Origin: Candidatus Falkowiibacteriota bacterium
GTDB lineage: Bacteria > Patescibacteriota > Patescibacteriia > Patescibacteriales > UBA12465
DNA: 12,953 nucleotides
Direction of reading: 5' to 3'
Assembly (NCBI GenBank): GCA_903937325.1
Contig: CAIZYV010000023.1
Span: 1 to 12,953, forward strand
Below, in pieces: positions 6,063 through 11,569 of the stretch. Made by a program: the position numbers and the translations under genes. Each line of letters starts with the position of its first letter. The first letter of the stretch is position 1. The notes beneath the pieces are model-generated. The model was not told the DNA's origin, ran no database searches, and was given only the letters and a program-made list of their open reading frames with translations.

Positions 6063-6593
6063 TTAATAAGTTTCTACAAAAATCTCAAAATGAGCTTGCG
6101 GATGCTGACAGGCCGGACATTTTTCCGGTGCCTCCGTTCCTTCATGAATATAACCGCAATTATCACATTTCCAACGCTTAAGTTCCTTTTTCTTAAAAAC
6201 CTCACCTTGCTCGACATTATCTAATAACTTCTGATAACGCTCAGCGTGGGCTTTTTCAGCCTTAGCAACATTGCGGAAAGAGGCGGCTAGCTCATGATGC
6301 CCTTCTTCGGTAGCATCAAGCGCCATCTGTTGATACATCTCAGAATATTCATAAGTCTCACCTTTAACAGCTGACGCCAGATTCTTGGCCGTATCTTCAT
6401 CGATAAGTTCTAATTGCTTAGCCCAAAGCTTCGCATGCTCTTTCTCGTTTAAAGCACTTTCTGTAAAAATATGGGCAATTTGGACATAGCCAGCCTTAAG
6501 CGCAATCGAAGCAAAATAATCGTATTTATTCCTAGCCATCGATTCGCCAGCAAAGGCGGTTTCTAGATTTTTCTTGGTTTTTTCTCCTAACAT
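6063..6593 (-). CDS. rbr: rubrerythrin
   Basis: This is a cytoplasmic non-haem iron peroxidase that reduces hydrogen peroxide to water in anaerobes. The 176-residue protein has an N-terminal four-helix ferritin-like domain with the di-iron ligands visible as Glu17 (AGESMA), the E-x-x-H at 50-53 (EKEH), Glu79 (GETYEY) and the E-x-x-H at 113-116 (EKAH). A C-terminal rubredoxin domain follows, with CDNC at 143-146 and CPAC at 159-162 holding one Fe(Cys)4. All ligands are present and the length is close to the family norm, so it should be functional. It follows the AI-2E-type transporter gene by 11 bases and precedes desulforedoxin by 18, so the three genes are almost certainly cotranscribed. An AGGA lies 16 bases before the ATG, too far for a normal Shine-Dalgarno sequence. 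Confidence 0.96.
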   Translation of the reverse strand: MLGEKTKKNLETAFAGESMARNKYDYFASIALKAGYVQIAHIFTESALNEKEHAKLWAKQLELIDEDTAKNLASAVKGETYEYSEMYQQMALDATEEGHHELAASFRNVAKAEKAHAERYQKLLDNVEQGEVFKKKELKRWKCDNCGYIHEGTEAPEKCPACQHPQAHFEIFVETY

Positions 6594-6604
6594 ATATTTT
6601 TATA

Positions 6605-7783
6605 TTATTTCCTGCCGAAATTTTTTAAAGTCTCTTTATGTCTTTTTCGCTCCTCTTTAGCCTCTTCCTCTCTTTCTTCTCGCACTTTTTTCTCCGCTTC
6701 TTTAATTTCTTTACTATTATTCTCGCAGCCACCATCTAAAGATTCACAAAATTCCATTTCATAAATATGAAAAATAGTAACAGCGATAGATACAACCAAG
6801 GGACCAAGCACTACGCCCCAAAAACCAAATAAAGAGATACCACCGAGTATGGAGAAGACCACAAAAATTGGATTAACCTGCGCTTTCCCTTTAATCATAT
6901 AAGCGCGAATAATGTTATCGACATTACCAATAACCACCGCACCCCAAAGAAGAACAAATATCCCCTGCCAGATTTTGCCAACCATCAGATAATAAGCGCC
7001 GACCGGAATATAAAAAATCATCGAACCAAGATACGGCAACAAAGAAAGAAGGGCCACTAACACGCCAGCCAAAAAAGCAGGAAAACCGACGATAGCGAAA
7101 CCGATAGCGCCAACAACACCCTGGGCGGTCGCTGTCACAAAAGTAGAAAGAATAGTTGTATAACTAACAGTTCGAAATTTTTGAAATATCTCCTTATCAT
7201 ACGCATTCGGTAAAGGCGAAAGCAACATTAAACGATCAAGCATCTTTTTGCCGTCAACGAAAAAGAAAAACATAGTGACGATAATCACAAACAAGGAGAC
7301 AACAAAACTTGTCGTTCCCTTCACTAGCATCGTCGCGCCCGATAAAAGCCAATTACTTGATTTTTTTAAAACATCTAAAAAAATATTTTTGAAAGTCTCA
7401 TTATCATAATATTGTGAGAGATCAAAAACGCCAAAAATCTTATCAGGTAAAGCACTCGGCTGTAAAACACCGTTAACGCTGTGATTATTAAAAAATGTCA
7501 CCGCTTGATCATAAGCAGACACAGACTCCTGTCCGGCATAGATAACGAGGCGAACCGTCGGAATGATAATGAGTAAAACCAGAAATAAACACATAAAAAG
7601 AGCAGCCAGGTTCTGGCGCCCTTTTAAGAATTGGCTCAATTTAAGATAAGGAGAATAGAAGATGGAGACCATAATAGCGGCCACCATGATTTCCATCAAG
7701 AAGGGGCGAAAAACAAAATAACAAGCGAGAAGCACTAATCCTAATAATAATATCAGAAAAGGCTTAGTCAGGCTTTTAGTCAT
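6605..7783 (-). CDS. AI-2E-family transporter (TqsA/YdiK-like membrane protein)
   Basis: This is a polytopic inner membrane protein of the AI-2E transporter family (392 residues). Family members have been linked to autoinducer-2 export (TqsA) and to sodium/proton exchange, so the substrate is open. Two helices near the N terminus (about 8-45) and one at about 60-83 precede a long soluble loop. After that come a helix ending in the FFFFVDGKKM stretch and four further helices that include the family blocks LLPYLGSMIFYIPVGAYYL and NPIFVVFSILGGISLFGFWG, with the final GPLVVS. The C-terminal 45 residues are a strongly charged Glu/Lys/Arg helix (EAEKKVREEREEEAKEERKR), probably a cytoplasmic coiled coil. 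The gene leads an operon with rubrerythrin and desulforedoxin; that association does not prove a stress role. The ATG at 7783 is followed directly by a basic residue and a helix. Confidence 0.88.
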   Translation of the reverse strand: MTKSLTKPFLILLLGLVLLACYFVFRPFLMEIMVAAIMVSIFYSPYLKLSQFLKGRQNLAALFMCLFLVLLIIIPTVRLVIYAGQESVSAYDQAVTFFNNHSVNGVLQPSALPDKIFGVFDLSQYYDNETFKNIFLDVLKKSSNWLLSGATMLVKGTTSFVVSLFVIIVTMFFFFVDGKKMLDRLMLLSPLPNAYDKEIFQKFRTVSYTTILSTFVTATAQGVVGAIGFAIVGFPAFLAGVLVALLSLLPYLGSMIFYIPVGAYYLMVGKIWQGIFVLLWGAVVIGNVDNIIRAYMIKGKAQVNPIFVVFSILGGISLFGFWGVVLGPLVVSIAVTIFHIYEMEFCESLDGGCENNSKEIKEAEKKVREEREEEAKEERKRHKETLKNFGRK

Positions 7784-7801
7784 AATTGCATGGGTCGTCA
7801 G

Positions 7802-7810
7802 CTGATAGCA
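7802..7810 (-). promoter_or_regulatory. possible extended -10 of the AI-2E-type transporter operon
   Basis: The minus strand reads TGC-TATCAG (7810-7802), resembling the TGC-TATAAT boxes elsewhere in the window but weaker, with no clear -35. The transcription start would be only about 12 bases before the ATG. It lies between the rpmG terminator and the operon. Confidence 0.3.
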
Positions 7811-7833
7811 GACGATTTAAAACTAAAGCTTAT

Positions 7834-7861
7834 AAAAAGCCGGGCACCAGCGGCGCCTGGC
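7834..7861 (-). terminator. intrinsic terminator of rpmG
   Basis: The G+C-rich arms at 7839-7848 and 7852-7861 (GCCGGGCACC with GGCGCCTGGC, one mismatch and one G-T) close a 3-base loop. Five T follow on the minus strand, 6 bases past the rpmG stop. Confidence 0.8.
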
Positions 7862-7867
7862 ACGATT

Positions 7868-8023
7868 TTATTTTGTTTCTTTATGAAGAGTGTGGATTTT
7901 ACAAGTATTACAATACTTCTTCATCTCCAATCTTTCCTTTAAGGTCTTCTTATTCTTGTGGGAAAAATAATTAACGGTCTTACACTCGGTACATTCGAGT
8001 TTGATCATGTTATCCTGGGACAT
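7868..8023 (-). CDS. rpmG: 50S ribosomal protein L33
   Basis: This is a 51-residue protein of the large ribosomal subunit. It begins MSQDNMIKLECTEC and continues through NYFSHKNKK and KKYCNTCK to the terminal LHKETK, all typical of bacterial L33. The two CxxC pairs (CTEC and CNTC) make it the zinc-binding C+ form. The frame extends upstream to 8068, but the extra residues match nothing in L33; the start at 8023 gives the standard length and the familiar MSQDN N terminus. Another ATG at 8008 would cut off five residues. It is transcribed alone, from a promoter about 80 bases upstream, and ends at a strong hairpin. The long leader contains a 10-bp perfect palindrome that could be a control site. 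It is not beside secE or nusG as in many bacteria. Confidence 0.95.
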   Translation of the reverse strand: MSQDNMIKLECTECKTVNYFSHKNKKTLKERLEMKKYCNTCKIHTLHKETK

Positions 8024-8111
8024 AAAACACAGACGCGATAAGAACGTAGTCCCTAAAATGCGGAACAATCGTCCGGACGCAAACTTTTACAAATATTTTA
8101 ATTACTCTAAT

Positions 8112-8140
8112 ACAATAAGGAAAAAACAGACAAAAGTCAA
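8112..8140 (-). promoter_or_regulatory. promoter of rpmG with long leader
   Basis: The minus strand has TTGACT (8140-8135), a 17-base spacer and TATTGT (8117-8112). The leader to the ATG at 8023 would be about 82 bases and includes the perfect palindrome CGTCCGGACG at 8070-8079, which stands out in an A/T-rich stretch. Confidence 0.6.
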
Positions 8141-8159
8141 ATATTCAGGCTAAAATTTC

Positions 8160-9041
8160 TTATTTTTGACAAGTTTGGCAATAATGAGTGCCGCGACCTG
8201 CCACTTTTATTTTAACAAGTGGCTCTTTGCAACAACGACAAGGCTGATTATGACGCTGATAAACCTGCAAGAAATCAATGAAATTACCTTTTTTGCCTTG
8301 AGCATCGACAAAATTACGGAAAGTTGTGCCTCTAGCTTTAATCGCTTTTTTAATTATACTCACAGTTGCCTTCTGGAAAGTAGCAATTTCTGTCGGCCGT
8401 AAGCTCTTAGCCGAACGACGCGGATCAATACCGGCAGCAAATAATGCCTCATCGGCATAAATATTCCCTAGCCCAGCAATTAATTTCTGATTCAAAATTA
8501 AAGCTTTAATTGGCGCCGTTGATTTCACGAAGATAGAACTTAGATAAGCGCTTGTAAAATCTTTATCCAAAGGTTCGGGGCCGTAATTATTTTTTAAGAT
8601 TAAATCTAATTCCGTTGTCGATACTAATTTAATATAACCGAACTTACGTAAATCATTAAAAAACAAACGGGCGCCGTTAGAAAAAGTAAAAATAGCTCGA
8701 GTAAATTTATTTGGTAAATCACCACCAACAGAGGCGGCAAAAGAGGCGGTCGATAAGCTATGTCCGCCGGCTAAAGACTGTATCTTATCAACAAAAATTA
8801 ATTGTCCGGTCATTTTTAAATGAAAAAGTAAATGCTCATCCCTGCCCTTTAAATCTAAAATTAATAATTTACCCCGGCGGCGGAAAGCGACGATTTCCTT
8901 CCCTTTTAAAAAACGCGCCAAAAAAGCCGCTCTGGGAGCGACATTCTTAAAAGCAATTATTTCAATTTTAGAAAAACTGGCGCCGAGCAGATGCTGATGC
9001 AAATCGCGGCGCACAGTTTCTACTTCCGGTAGTTCCGGCAT
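8160..9041 (-). CDS. mutM: formamidopyrimidine-DNA glycosylase (Fpg/MutM)
   Basis: This is a bifunctional base-excision repair enzyme that removes 8-oxoguanine and formamidopyrimidines and cleaves the abasic site. The 293-residue protein starts MPELPEVE, giving the catalytic N-terminal Pro2 and Glu3 after Met removal. It has Lys58 in RRRGKLL, the HLKMTGQL strand, the helix-two-turn-helix motif GLGNIYADEALF, and a C-terminal zinc finger with CRCC and CQTC around the GRGTHYC arginine. All active-site residues are present. Between the MTGQL strand and the LPNKFTR strand it has an insert of about 15 residues rich in Ser, Ala and Gly, making it slightly long for the family. The ATG starts one base after the stop of a tiny membrane-protein gene, so the two are translationally linked. 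No terminator is clear before the rpmG promoter. Confidence 0.97.
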   Translation of the reverse strand: MPELPEVETVRRDLHQHLLGASFSKIEIIAFKNVAPRAAFLARFLKGKEIVAFRRRGKLLILDLKGRDEHLLFHLKMTGQLIFVDKIQSLAGGHSLSTASFAASVGGDLPNKFTRAIFTFSNGARLFFNDLRKFGYIKLVSTTELDLILKNNYGPEPLDKDFTSAYLSSIFVKSTAPIKALILNQKLIAGLGNIYADEALFAAGIDPRRSAKSLRPTEIATFQKATVSIIKKAIKARGTTFRNFVDAQGKKGNFIDFLQVYQRHNQPCRCCKEPLVKIKVAGRGTHYCQTCQK

Positions 9042-9042
9042 A

Positions 9043-9147
9043 TTACAAAATAATGATCAAGGTAACAATAATGACCAAGAATACTAATTCAACAGCAAAA
9101 ATCTTAGCCAGACCGAAACCGATTTTATCAGGATTAATAAAAGGCAT
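9043..9147 (-). CDS. 34-aa single-helix membrane protein upstream of mutM
   Basis: This small reading frame begins MPFINPDKIGFGLAK and continues as an almost wholly hydrophobic helix to the C terminus (FLVIIVTLIIIL). It would be a one-pass membrane peptide with its C terminus at or in the membrane. I know no family for it. Its TAA ends one base before the mutM ATG, and a strong extended -10 lies eight bases before its own ATG. It is therefore the natural first gene of the transcript, and mutM translation probably depends on it. A coding role is supported by this arrangement and by the clean hydrophobic block; it could also be only a translated leader that sets mutM expression. The message would start about two bases before the ATG. 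Confidence 0.6.
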   Translation of the reverse strand: MPFINPDKIGFGLAKIFAVELVFLVIIVTLIIIL

Positions 9148-9155
9148 ATAAATTT

Positions 9156-9184
9156 ATTATAACAAAGAAATGGAAAAAATAAAA
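9156..9184 (-). promoter_or_regulatory. promoter of the small ORF-mutM unit (nearly leaderless)
   Basis: The minus strand reads TGT-TATAAT with the hexamer at 9161-9156; the -35 (TTTTAT, 9184-9179) is poor and lies in the T-tract of the terminator at 9181-9205. Eight bases separate the -10 from the ATG at 9147, predicting a leader of about two bases. Confidence 0.6.
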
Positions 9185-9205
9185 ACTCTCGGCTAGAGAG
9201 CTTTT
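9174..9205 (-). terminator. strong intrinsic terminator with no assigned gene
   Basis: The arms 9181-9190 and 9196-9205 (AAAAACTCTC with GAGAGCTTTT) give a 10-bp stem including one G-T pair on the minus strand, with a 5-base loop and ATTTTTT after it. The preceding protein gene already has its own terminator at 9282-9327, so the product ended here is unclear. Confidence 0.7.
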
Positions 9206-9274
9206 AGGGTAATGGGGTCCGGTATGACCTGGAAACCTGACTCATTAATAGTAATTATGTTGATATTATGGTTT
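9206..9274 (-). ncRNA. possible small RNA between two terminators
   Basis: The stretch between the two minus-strand terminators carries a compact hairpin (GGT-CCGGT around ATG with ACC-T-GG and ACC, near 9217-9238) and ends at the strong terminator at 9181-9205. A weak promoter is possible with TTGTCT at 9280-9275. A 13-codon frame starting at the ATG within it is too short to judge. No RNA family is recognised; it could equally be leftover spacer. Confidence 0.2.
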
Positions 9275-9281
9275 AGACAAA

Positions 9282-9327
9282 TAAAAAAAGGAAGCTTTGG
9301 ATATTTATAATCCGACATACTTCCTTT
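9282..9327 (-). terminator. intrinsic terminator of the 9351-9887 gene
   Basis: AAAGGAAG and CTTCCTTT pair perfectly (9287-9294 with 9320-9327), with an inner GGAT/ATCC stem (9299-9302 with 9310-9313). A run of T follows on the minus strand. It begins 23 bases beyond the stop codon. Confidence 0.85.
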
Positions 9328-9350
9328 AAAATAATTACACTAATTATACA

Positions 9351-9887
9351 CTAATTAATTTTTTTAACCCCAGGGAAACGGGTTCTGCTTGAATTCCTAA
9401 AAAGCCAACGATAATTTGGCACAAGACCCTTTAAATTTAGGTTTATTGCCTTACTATCTAAAGGAGTCCCCCTTCTTATATCCTCAACTTCTAATAGTGG
9501 CACACTAAGTTTGATCTCCCCCTCTTCGGAATAACCAGGATTTTGTAGTGTAAATCTAGAAATAATCGAGCCGAGTGATACTATTGGGAAAAGCCTGGGC
9601 AACTCTGGCTGGTTAGAACATAAAGATAGTGTTTCCATTAGAGTAGCCGGTTCATAACCATCATTTCGGATGTGAACAAGAACCTCTTCAAAACTTATTC
9701 CTTCAATATCATTAAAGTCAAAAAGTTTGATAAGAATCTCTTCTTTTTTCCCAGTTAATAACTCCGACGTTACGAGTTCTTCTCCAGTGATTTCGGCATG
9801 ATTAGCCCAAATTTTTGAGCTCTCCAATAATGCCTCAAGAGATTTTGCATACTCAACAACAATTCTTGTGTTAGTTCTTGTGTCCAT
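9351..9887 (-). CDS. hypothetical protein, possibly of a CPR-expanded family
   Basis: This 178-residue protein is soluble, acidic in its middle and has no signal peptide or membrane helix. I cannot assign a function. The block GYEPATLMETLSL...PELPRLFPIVSLGS, together with the late WLFRNSSRTRF segment, reminds me of a family of short hypothetical proteins that occurs in many copies in CPR genomes, where a 'PATLEELL' helix is followed by 'FPIVALGS' and a 'W..RFL' ending. That is a recollection and needs a search. The gene has a textbook promoter, a leader of about 42 bases and a good terminator, so it is a single-gene unit under strong constitutive-looking control. The start is the first ATG after the promoter that gives the long frame; an ATG eight bases upstream is out of frame. 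Confidence 0.75.
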   Translation of the reverse strand: MDTRTNTRIVVEYAKSLEALLESSKIWANHAEITGEELVTSELLTGKKEEILIKLFDFNDIEGISFEEVLVHIRNDGYEPATLMETLSLCSNQPELPRLFPIVSLGSIISRFTLQNPGYSEEGEIKLSVPLLEVEDIRRGTPLDSKAINLNLKGLVPNYRWLFRNSSRTRFPGVKKIN

Positions 9888-9935
9888 TACATATATGTTT
9901 TAGATTATTTTTTAACGAACTATTTTAGTTAATAA

Positions 9936-9964
9936 CTTATAGCATTTTTTTTAATTAATGTCAA
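9936..9964 (-). promoter_or_regulatory. consensus promoter of the 9351-9887 gene
   Basis: The minus strand has a perfect TTGACA (9964-9959), a 17-base spacer and TATAAG (9941-9936), preceded by TGC as an extended -10. The 240-odd bases from this gene to tRNA-Tyr otherwise hold only A/T-rich spacer and a tRNA terminator. Confidence 0.8.
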
Positions 9965-10096
9965 TTCTAGAACAGAATATTACAATAATAACCCAAAATA
10001 CTAATAAAATATATAAAATTTTGGCTATTTTCGTATACTGATAATATTAAGATTACTTTTCTTTTTATCTAACTTATCTCTTAACCAATAAATAAC

Positions 10097-10122
10097 AAAA
10101 GACTCCCAAAAAAGGGAGTCTT
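10097..10122 (-). terminator. intrinsic terminator of tRNA-Tyr
   Basis: AAGACTCCC and GGGAGTCTT pair perfectly (10099-10107 with 10114-10122) around six A, with TTTTG after the stem on the minus strand. It lies 10 bases past the tRNA 3' end. Confidence 0.82.
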
Positions 10123-10131
10123 AACTTAAAG

Positions 10132-10214
10132 TGGGCCGGGAAGGATTCGAACCTTCGAAGGCGTGAGCCAACAGATTTACAGTCTGTCCCGTTTGACCGC
10201 TTCGGTACCGACCC
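10132..10214 (-). tRNA. tRNA-Tyr (anticodon GTA)
   Basis: This is an 83-base class II tRNA on the minus strand. The acceptor GGGTCGG pairs with CCGGCCC, the anticodon loop is CTGTAAA with GTA at 10180-10178 inside a CAGA/TCTG stem, and a long variable arm precedes the T arm AAGG-TTCGAAT-CCTT. The discriminator is A73, as expected for tyrosine. CCA is not encoded. Confidence 0.95.
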
Positions 10215-10252
10215 AGTTATGAAAACAAAGCGCCTGGAATCAGGCTGTTTCC

Positions 10253-10280
10253 ATTATATAAAATTTTTGGCAATTGTCAA
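10253..10280 (-). promoter_or_regulatory. consensus promoter of tRNA-Tyr
   Basis: The minus strand has a perfect TTGACA (10280-10275), 16 bases, then a perfect TATAAT (10258-10253). The predicted 5' leader of about 32 bases starts at a small hairpin (GCCTG/CAGGC at 10232-10245). The -35 lies three bases beyond the T-tract of the pilin terminator. Confidence 0.85.
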
Positions 10281-10282
10281 AC

Positions 10283-10315
10283 AAAAGCCGCCCCGGAAAC
10301 ATGGCCCGACGCGGC
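10283..10315 (-). terminator. intrinsic terminator of the pilin gene
   Basis: GCCGC (10287-10291) pairs with GCGGC (10311-10315), with further CCGG pairing inside after a small internal loop, and TTTT follows on the minus strand. It lies 33 bases past the pilin stop. Confidence 0.65.
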
Positions 10316-10348
10316 AAAAATAAAGAAAAATTAAGGAATAAGATGATA

Positions 10349-10711
10349 TTAAGCGCCGACGCCGGTAATAACGAAACGGACGAGGCCATAGGCGGAAAAA
10401 ATAACAACTAAGCCAATAACCGCCCAAATTAAAATATCTTTGCCTTTCTTTACTTGTTCAGAGCTGCCGGAAGAAGTCATCCAAATCAAACCGCCGTACA
10501 CAAACATCACTAAGGCAAGCGAACCAACAATACCAAGCACGCTGTTTATCACTCGACCAATCAAGGTTTGCGGCGAATCGACACCCAGAGGATTAGTAAT
10601 AGAAATACAATCAGTTGATCCAGACTGACAAGCAGCGGAAACAGACAAAGAGGGTAAAAATAAAGAGACAAGGAGAATCGGTAAAATAGTAAAAAAAATC
10701 AAAAATTTCAT
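10349..10711 (-). CDS. VirB2/TrbC-like pilin (CPR T4SS-pilin type)
   Basis: This 120-residue protein has a signal peptide (MKFLIFFTILPILLVSLFLP, cleavage likely after SVSA near residue 26). A short exported segment follows, with two cysteines (CQSGSTDC) that could form a disulfide. Then come two hydrophobic helices joined by a basic cytoplasmic loop: VLGIVGSLALVMFVYGGLIWM, SSEQVKKGKD and ILIWAVIGLVVIFSAYGLV. This is the layout of VirB2/TrbC pilins, and this exact form (YGG-WM...KKGK) is, as I recall, common in CPR genomes, where it is annotated as a type IV secretion pilin. No VirB4, VirB6 or VirD4 gene lies in the window, so the apparatus is unseen. It has its own promoter about 27 bases upstream and its own terminator. 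It follows, but is not cotranscribed with, the membrane module at 10808-12829. Confidence 0.88.
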   Translation of the reverse strand: MKFLIFFTILPILLVSLFLPSLSVSAACQSGSTDCISITNPLGVDSPQTLIGRVINSVLGIVGSLALVMFVYGGLIWMTSSGSSEQVKKGKDILIWAVIGLVVIFSAYGLVRFVITGVGA

Positions 10712-10737
10712 AAATAAAAAATTAATCTTATACTGAT

Positions 10738-10746
10738 ATTATAGCA
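10738..10746 (-). promoter_or_regulatory. extended -10 promoter of the pilin gene
   Basis: The minus strand reads TGC-TATAAT (10746-10738), with no good -35. The leader would be about 20 bases with no Shine-Dalgarno motif. It lies directly after the terminator of the upstream module. Confidence 0.65.
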
Positions 10747-10760
10747 ATAAAGGGAAAAAT

Positions 10761-10801
10761 AAAAAAGGGGGTCAAAACTAACTTTCGTCAGCTCTGCCCC
10801 C
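10761..10801 (-). terminator. strong terminator of the two-gene membrane module
   Basis: GGGGG (10801-10797) pairs with CCCCC (10771-10767) on the minus strand. Inside these, AGAG/TTTT and CTGAC/GTTAG continue the stem to a GAAA tetraloop of the GNRA type. A run of six T then ATTTTT follows. It starts seven bases after the stop of the 10808 gene. Confidence 0.9.
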
Positions 10802-10807
10802 AGAGTA

Positions 10808-11539
10808 TTAATAGACCCTTATCTTCACCCGTTGGGTGACTAAAGAATTTATTTTAAAATTATATTCGTCCGGTAAATAACCAGACTTCCATAATTTGAG
10901 TGGCCCATATGTTGGATAGAGCAATTCCGCTCTATCCTTTTTATCAGTTGTGACGCAATAACGTCCATTAATATGGTAGGTGGCAGAAGTATCGCCCGCC
11001 TGCATATTAATGTAATGTGTACCATAACCGAGTTCGATAATATCTCTTGCCGGAAGAGAAACGATTTCCGGTTCAGCCGATTCAATTTTCGTTTTTTTGA
11101 CCGAGTCAAATCGTTGGTCGATACTGTCTAGCAAGCTTTTTGCCTGCTCAATTTTTCCCAGTCTGAGTAAGGAGGCGTAGCGACCAAGAGCAGCTTCTTT
11201 TTGGCGGTTTCTTTCCGCCTCGAGAATAAAATCTGCCTTAACTTGCACGGAGTCGATAACTTTCGATCCGGCCAAGTCAACAGCGAGAATTCCAAATGAT
11301 GTTTTTGCAGCTGTATTTGGCAGGTAACTTGCAAACATCACCCAGCCTACTAACAACACGGCCGGCACATAGAGCCATCTGGTGATCTTTTCTGCCGCCC
11401 AGATAAAATGGACGAGCAGTAGAACCATCCAAAAGCTCCAGCCAAATGTTAGGTGACAAATGAGCCCCAAGATGACGGCGACGATTACCAAGAGCCAATA
11501 AGGTAGCTCAGCAATCTTATAATCTCTATAACTTTTCAT
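10808..11539 (-). CDS. hypothetical membrane protein, three N-terminal helices and exported domain
   Basis: I do not recognise this 243-residue protein. After a short basic N terminus (MKSYRDYK), three helices lie at about 13-30, 34-50 and 56-74; the loop EKITR between the second and third is basic, which by the positive-inside rule puts it in the cytoplasm and the remaining 170 residues outside. That part starts with an alpha-helical segment (about 100-145) of TPR-like character (AALGRYASLLRLGKIEQAKSLL). It continues as a predicted beta-rich domain with many Tyr and Gly residues (ELGYGTHYINM, TYHINGRYCVTTD). It follows the 419-aa gene by 30 bases, shares its promoter and ends at a strong terminator, so the two proteins probably act together at the cell surface. 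There is no Shine-Dalgarno motif; a TATAAT overlaps the ATG but has no -35. Confidence 0.78.
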   Translation of the reverse strand: MKSYRDYKIAELPYWLLVIVAVILGLICHLTFGWSFWMVLLLVHFIWAAEKITRWLYVPAVLLVGWVMFASYLPNTAAKTSFGILAVDLAGSKVIDSVQVKADFILEAERNRQKEAALGRYASLLRLGKIEQAKSLLDSIDQRFDSVKKTKIESAEPEIVSLPARDIIELGYGTHYINMQAGDTSATYHINGRYCVTTDKKDRAELLYPTYGPLKLWKSGYLPDEYNFKINSLVTQRVKIRVY

Positions 11540-11569
11540 TATACTTCGAATTTTTTTAATTAATACTAC

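Noticed and set aside
8024..8068. Upstream extension of rpmG giving 66 residues
   Set aside because: L33 is normally about 50 residues and begins MSQDN-like; the extension has no match in the family and lies in the transcribed leader.
8166..8950. Two plus-strand frames inside mutM (8166-8402 and 8711-8950)
   Set aside because: mutM on the minus strand is fully supported by catalytic motifs over the same bases; these are shadows.
9208..9249. A 13-codon leader peptide gene on the minus strand
   Set aside because: It is too short to judge, has no ribosome binding site and no biosynthetic operon follows it.
10849..11498. Three further minus-strand frames overlapping the 243-aa gene
   Set aside because: The long frame has coherent membrane helices and operon spacing; the short ones have random composition.
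11530..11550. TATAAT at the start of the 10808-11539 gene as its own promoter
   Set aside because: The box overlaps the ATG itself, so transcription would start inside the gene, and no -35 is present; cotranscription with the upstream gene is simpler.
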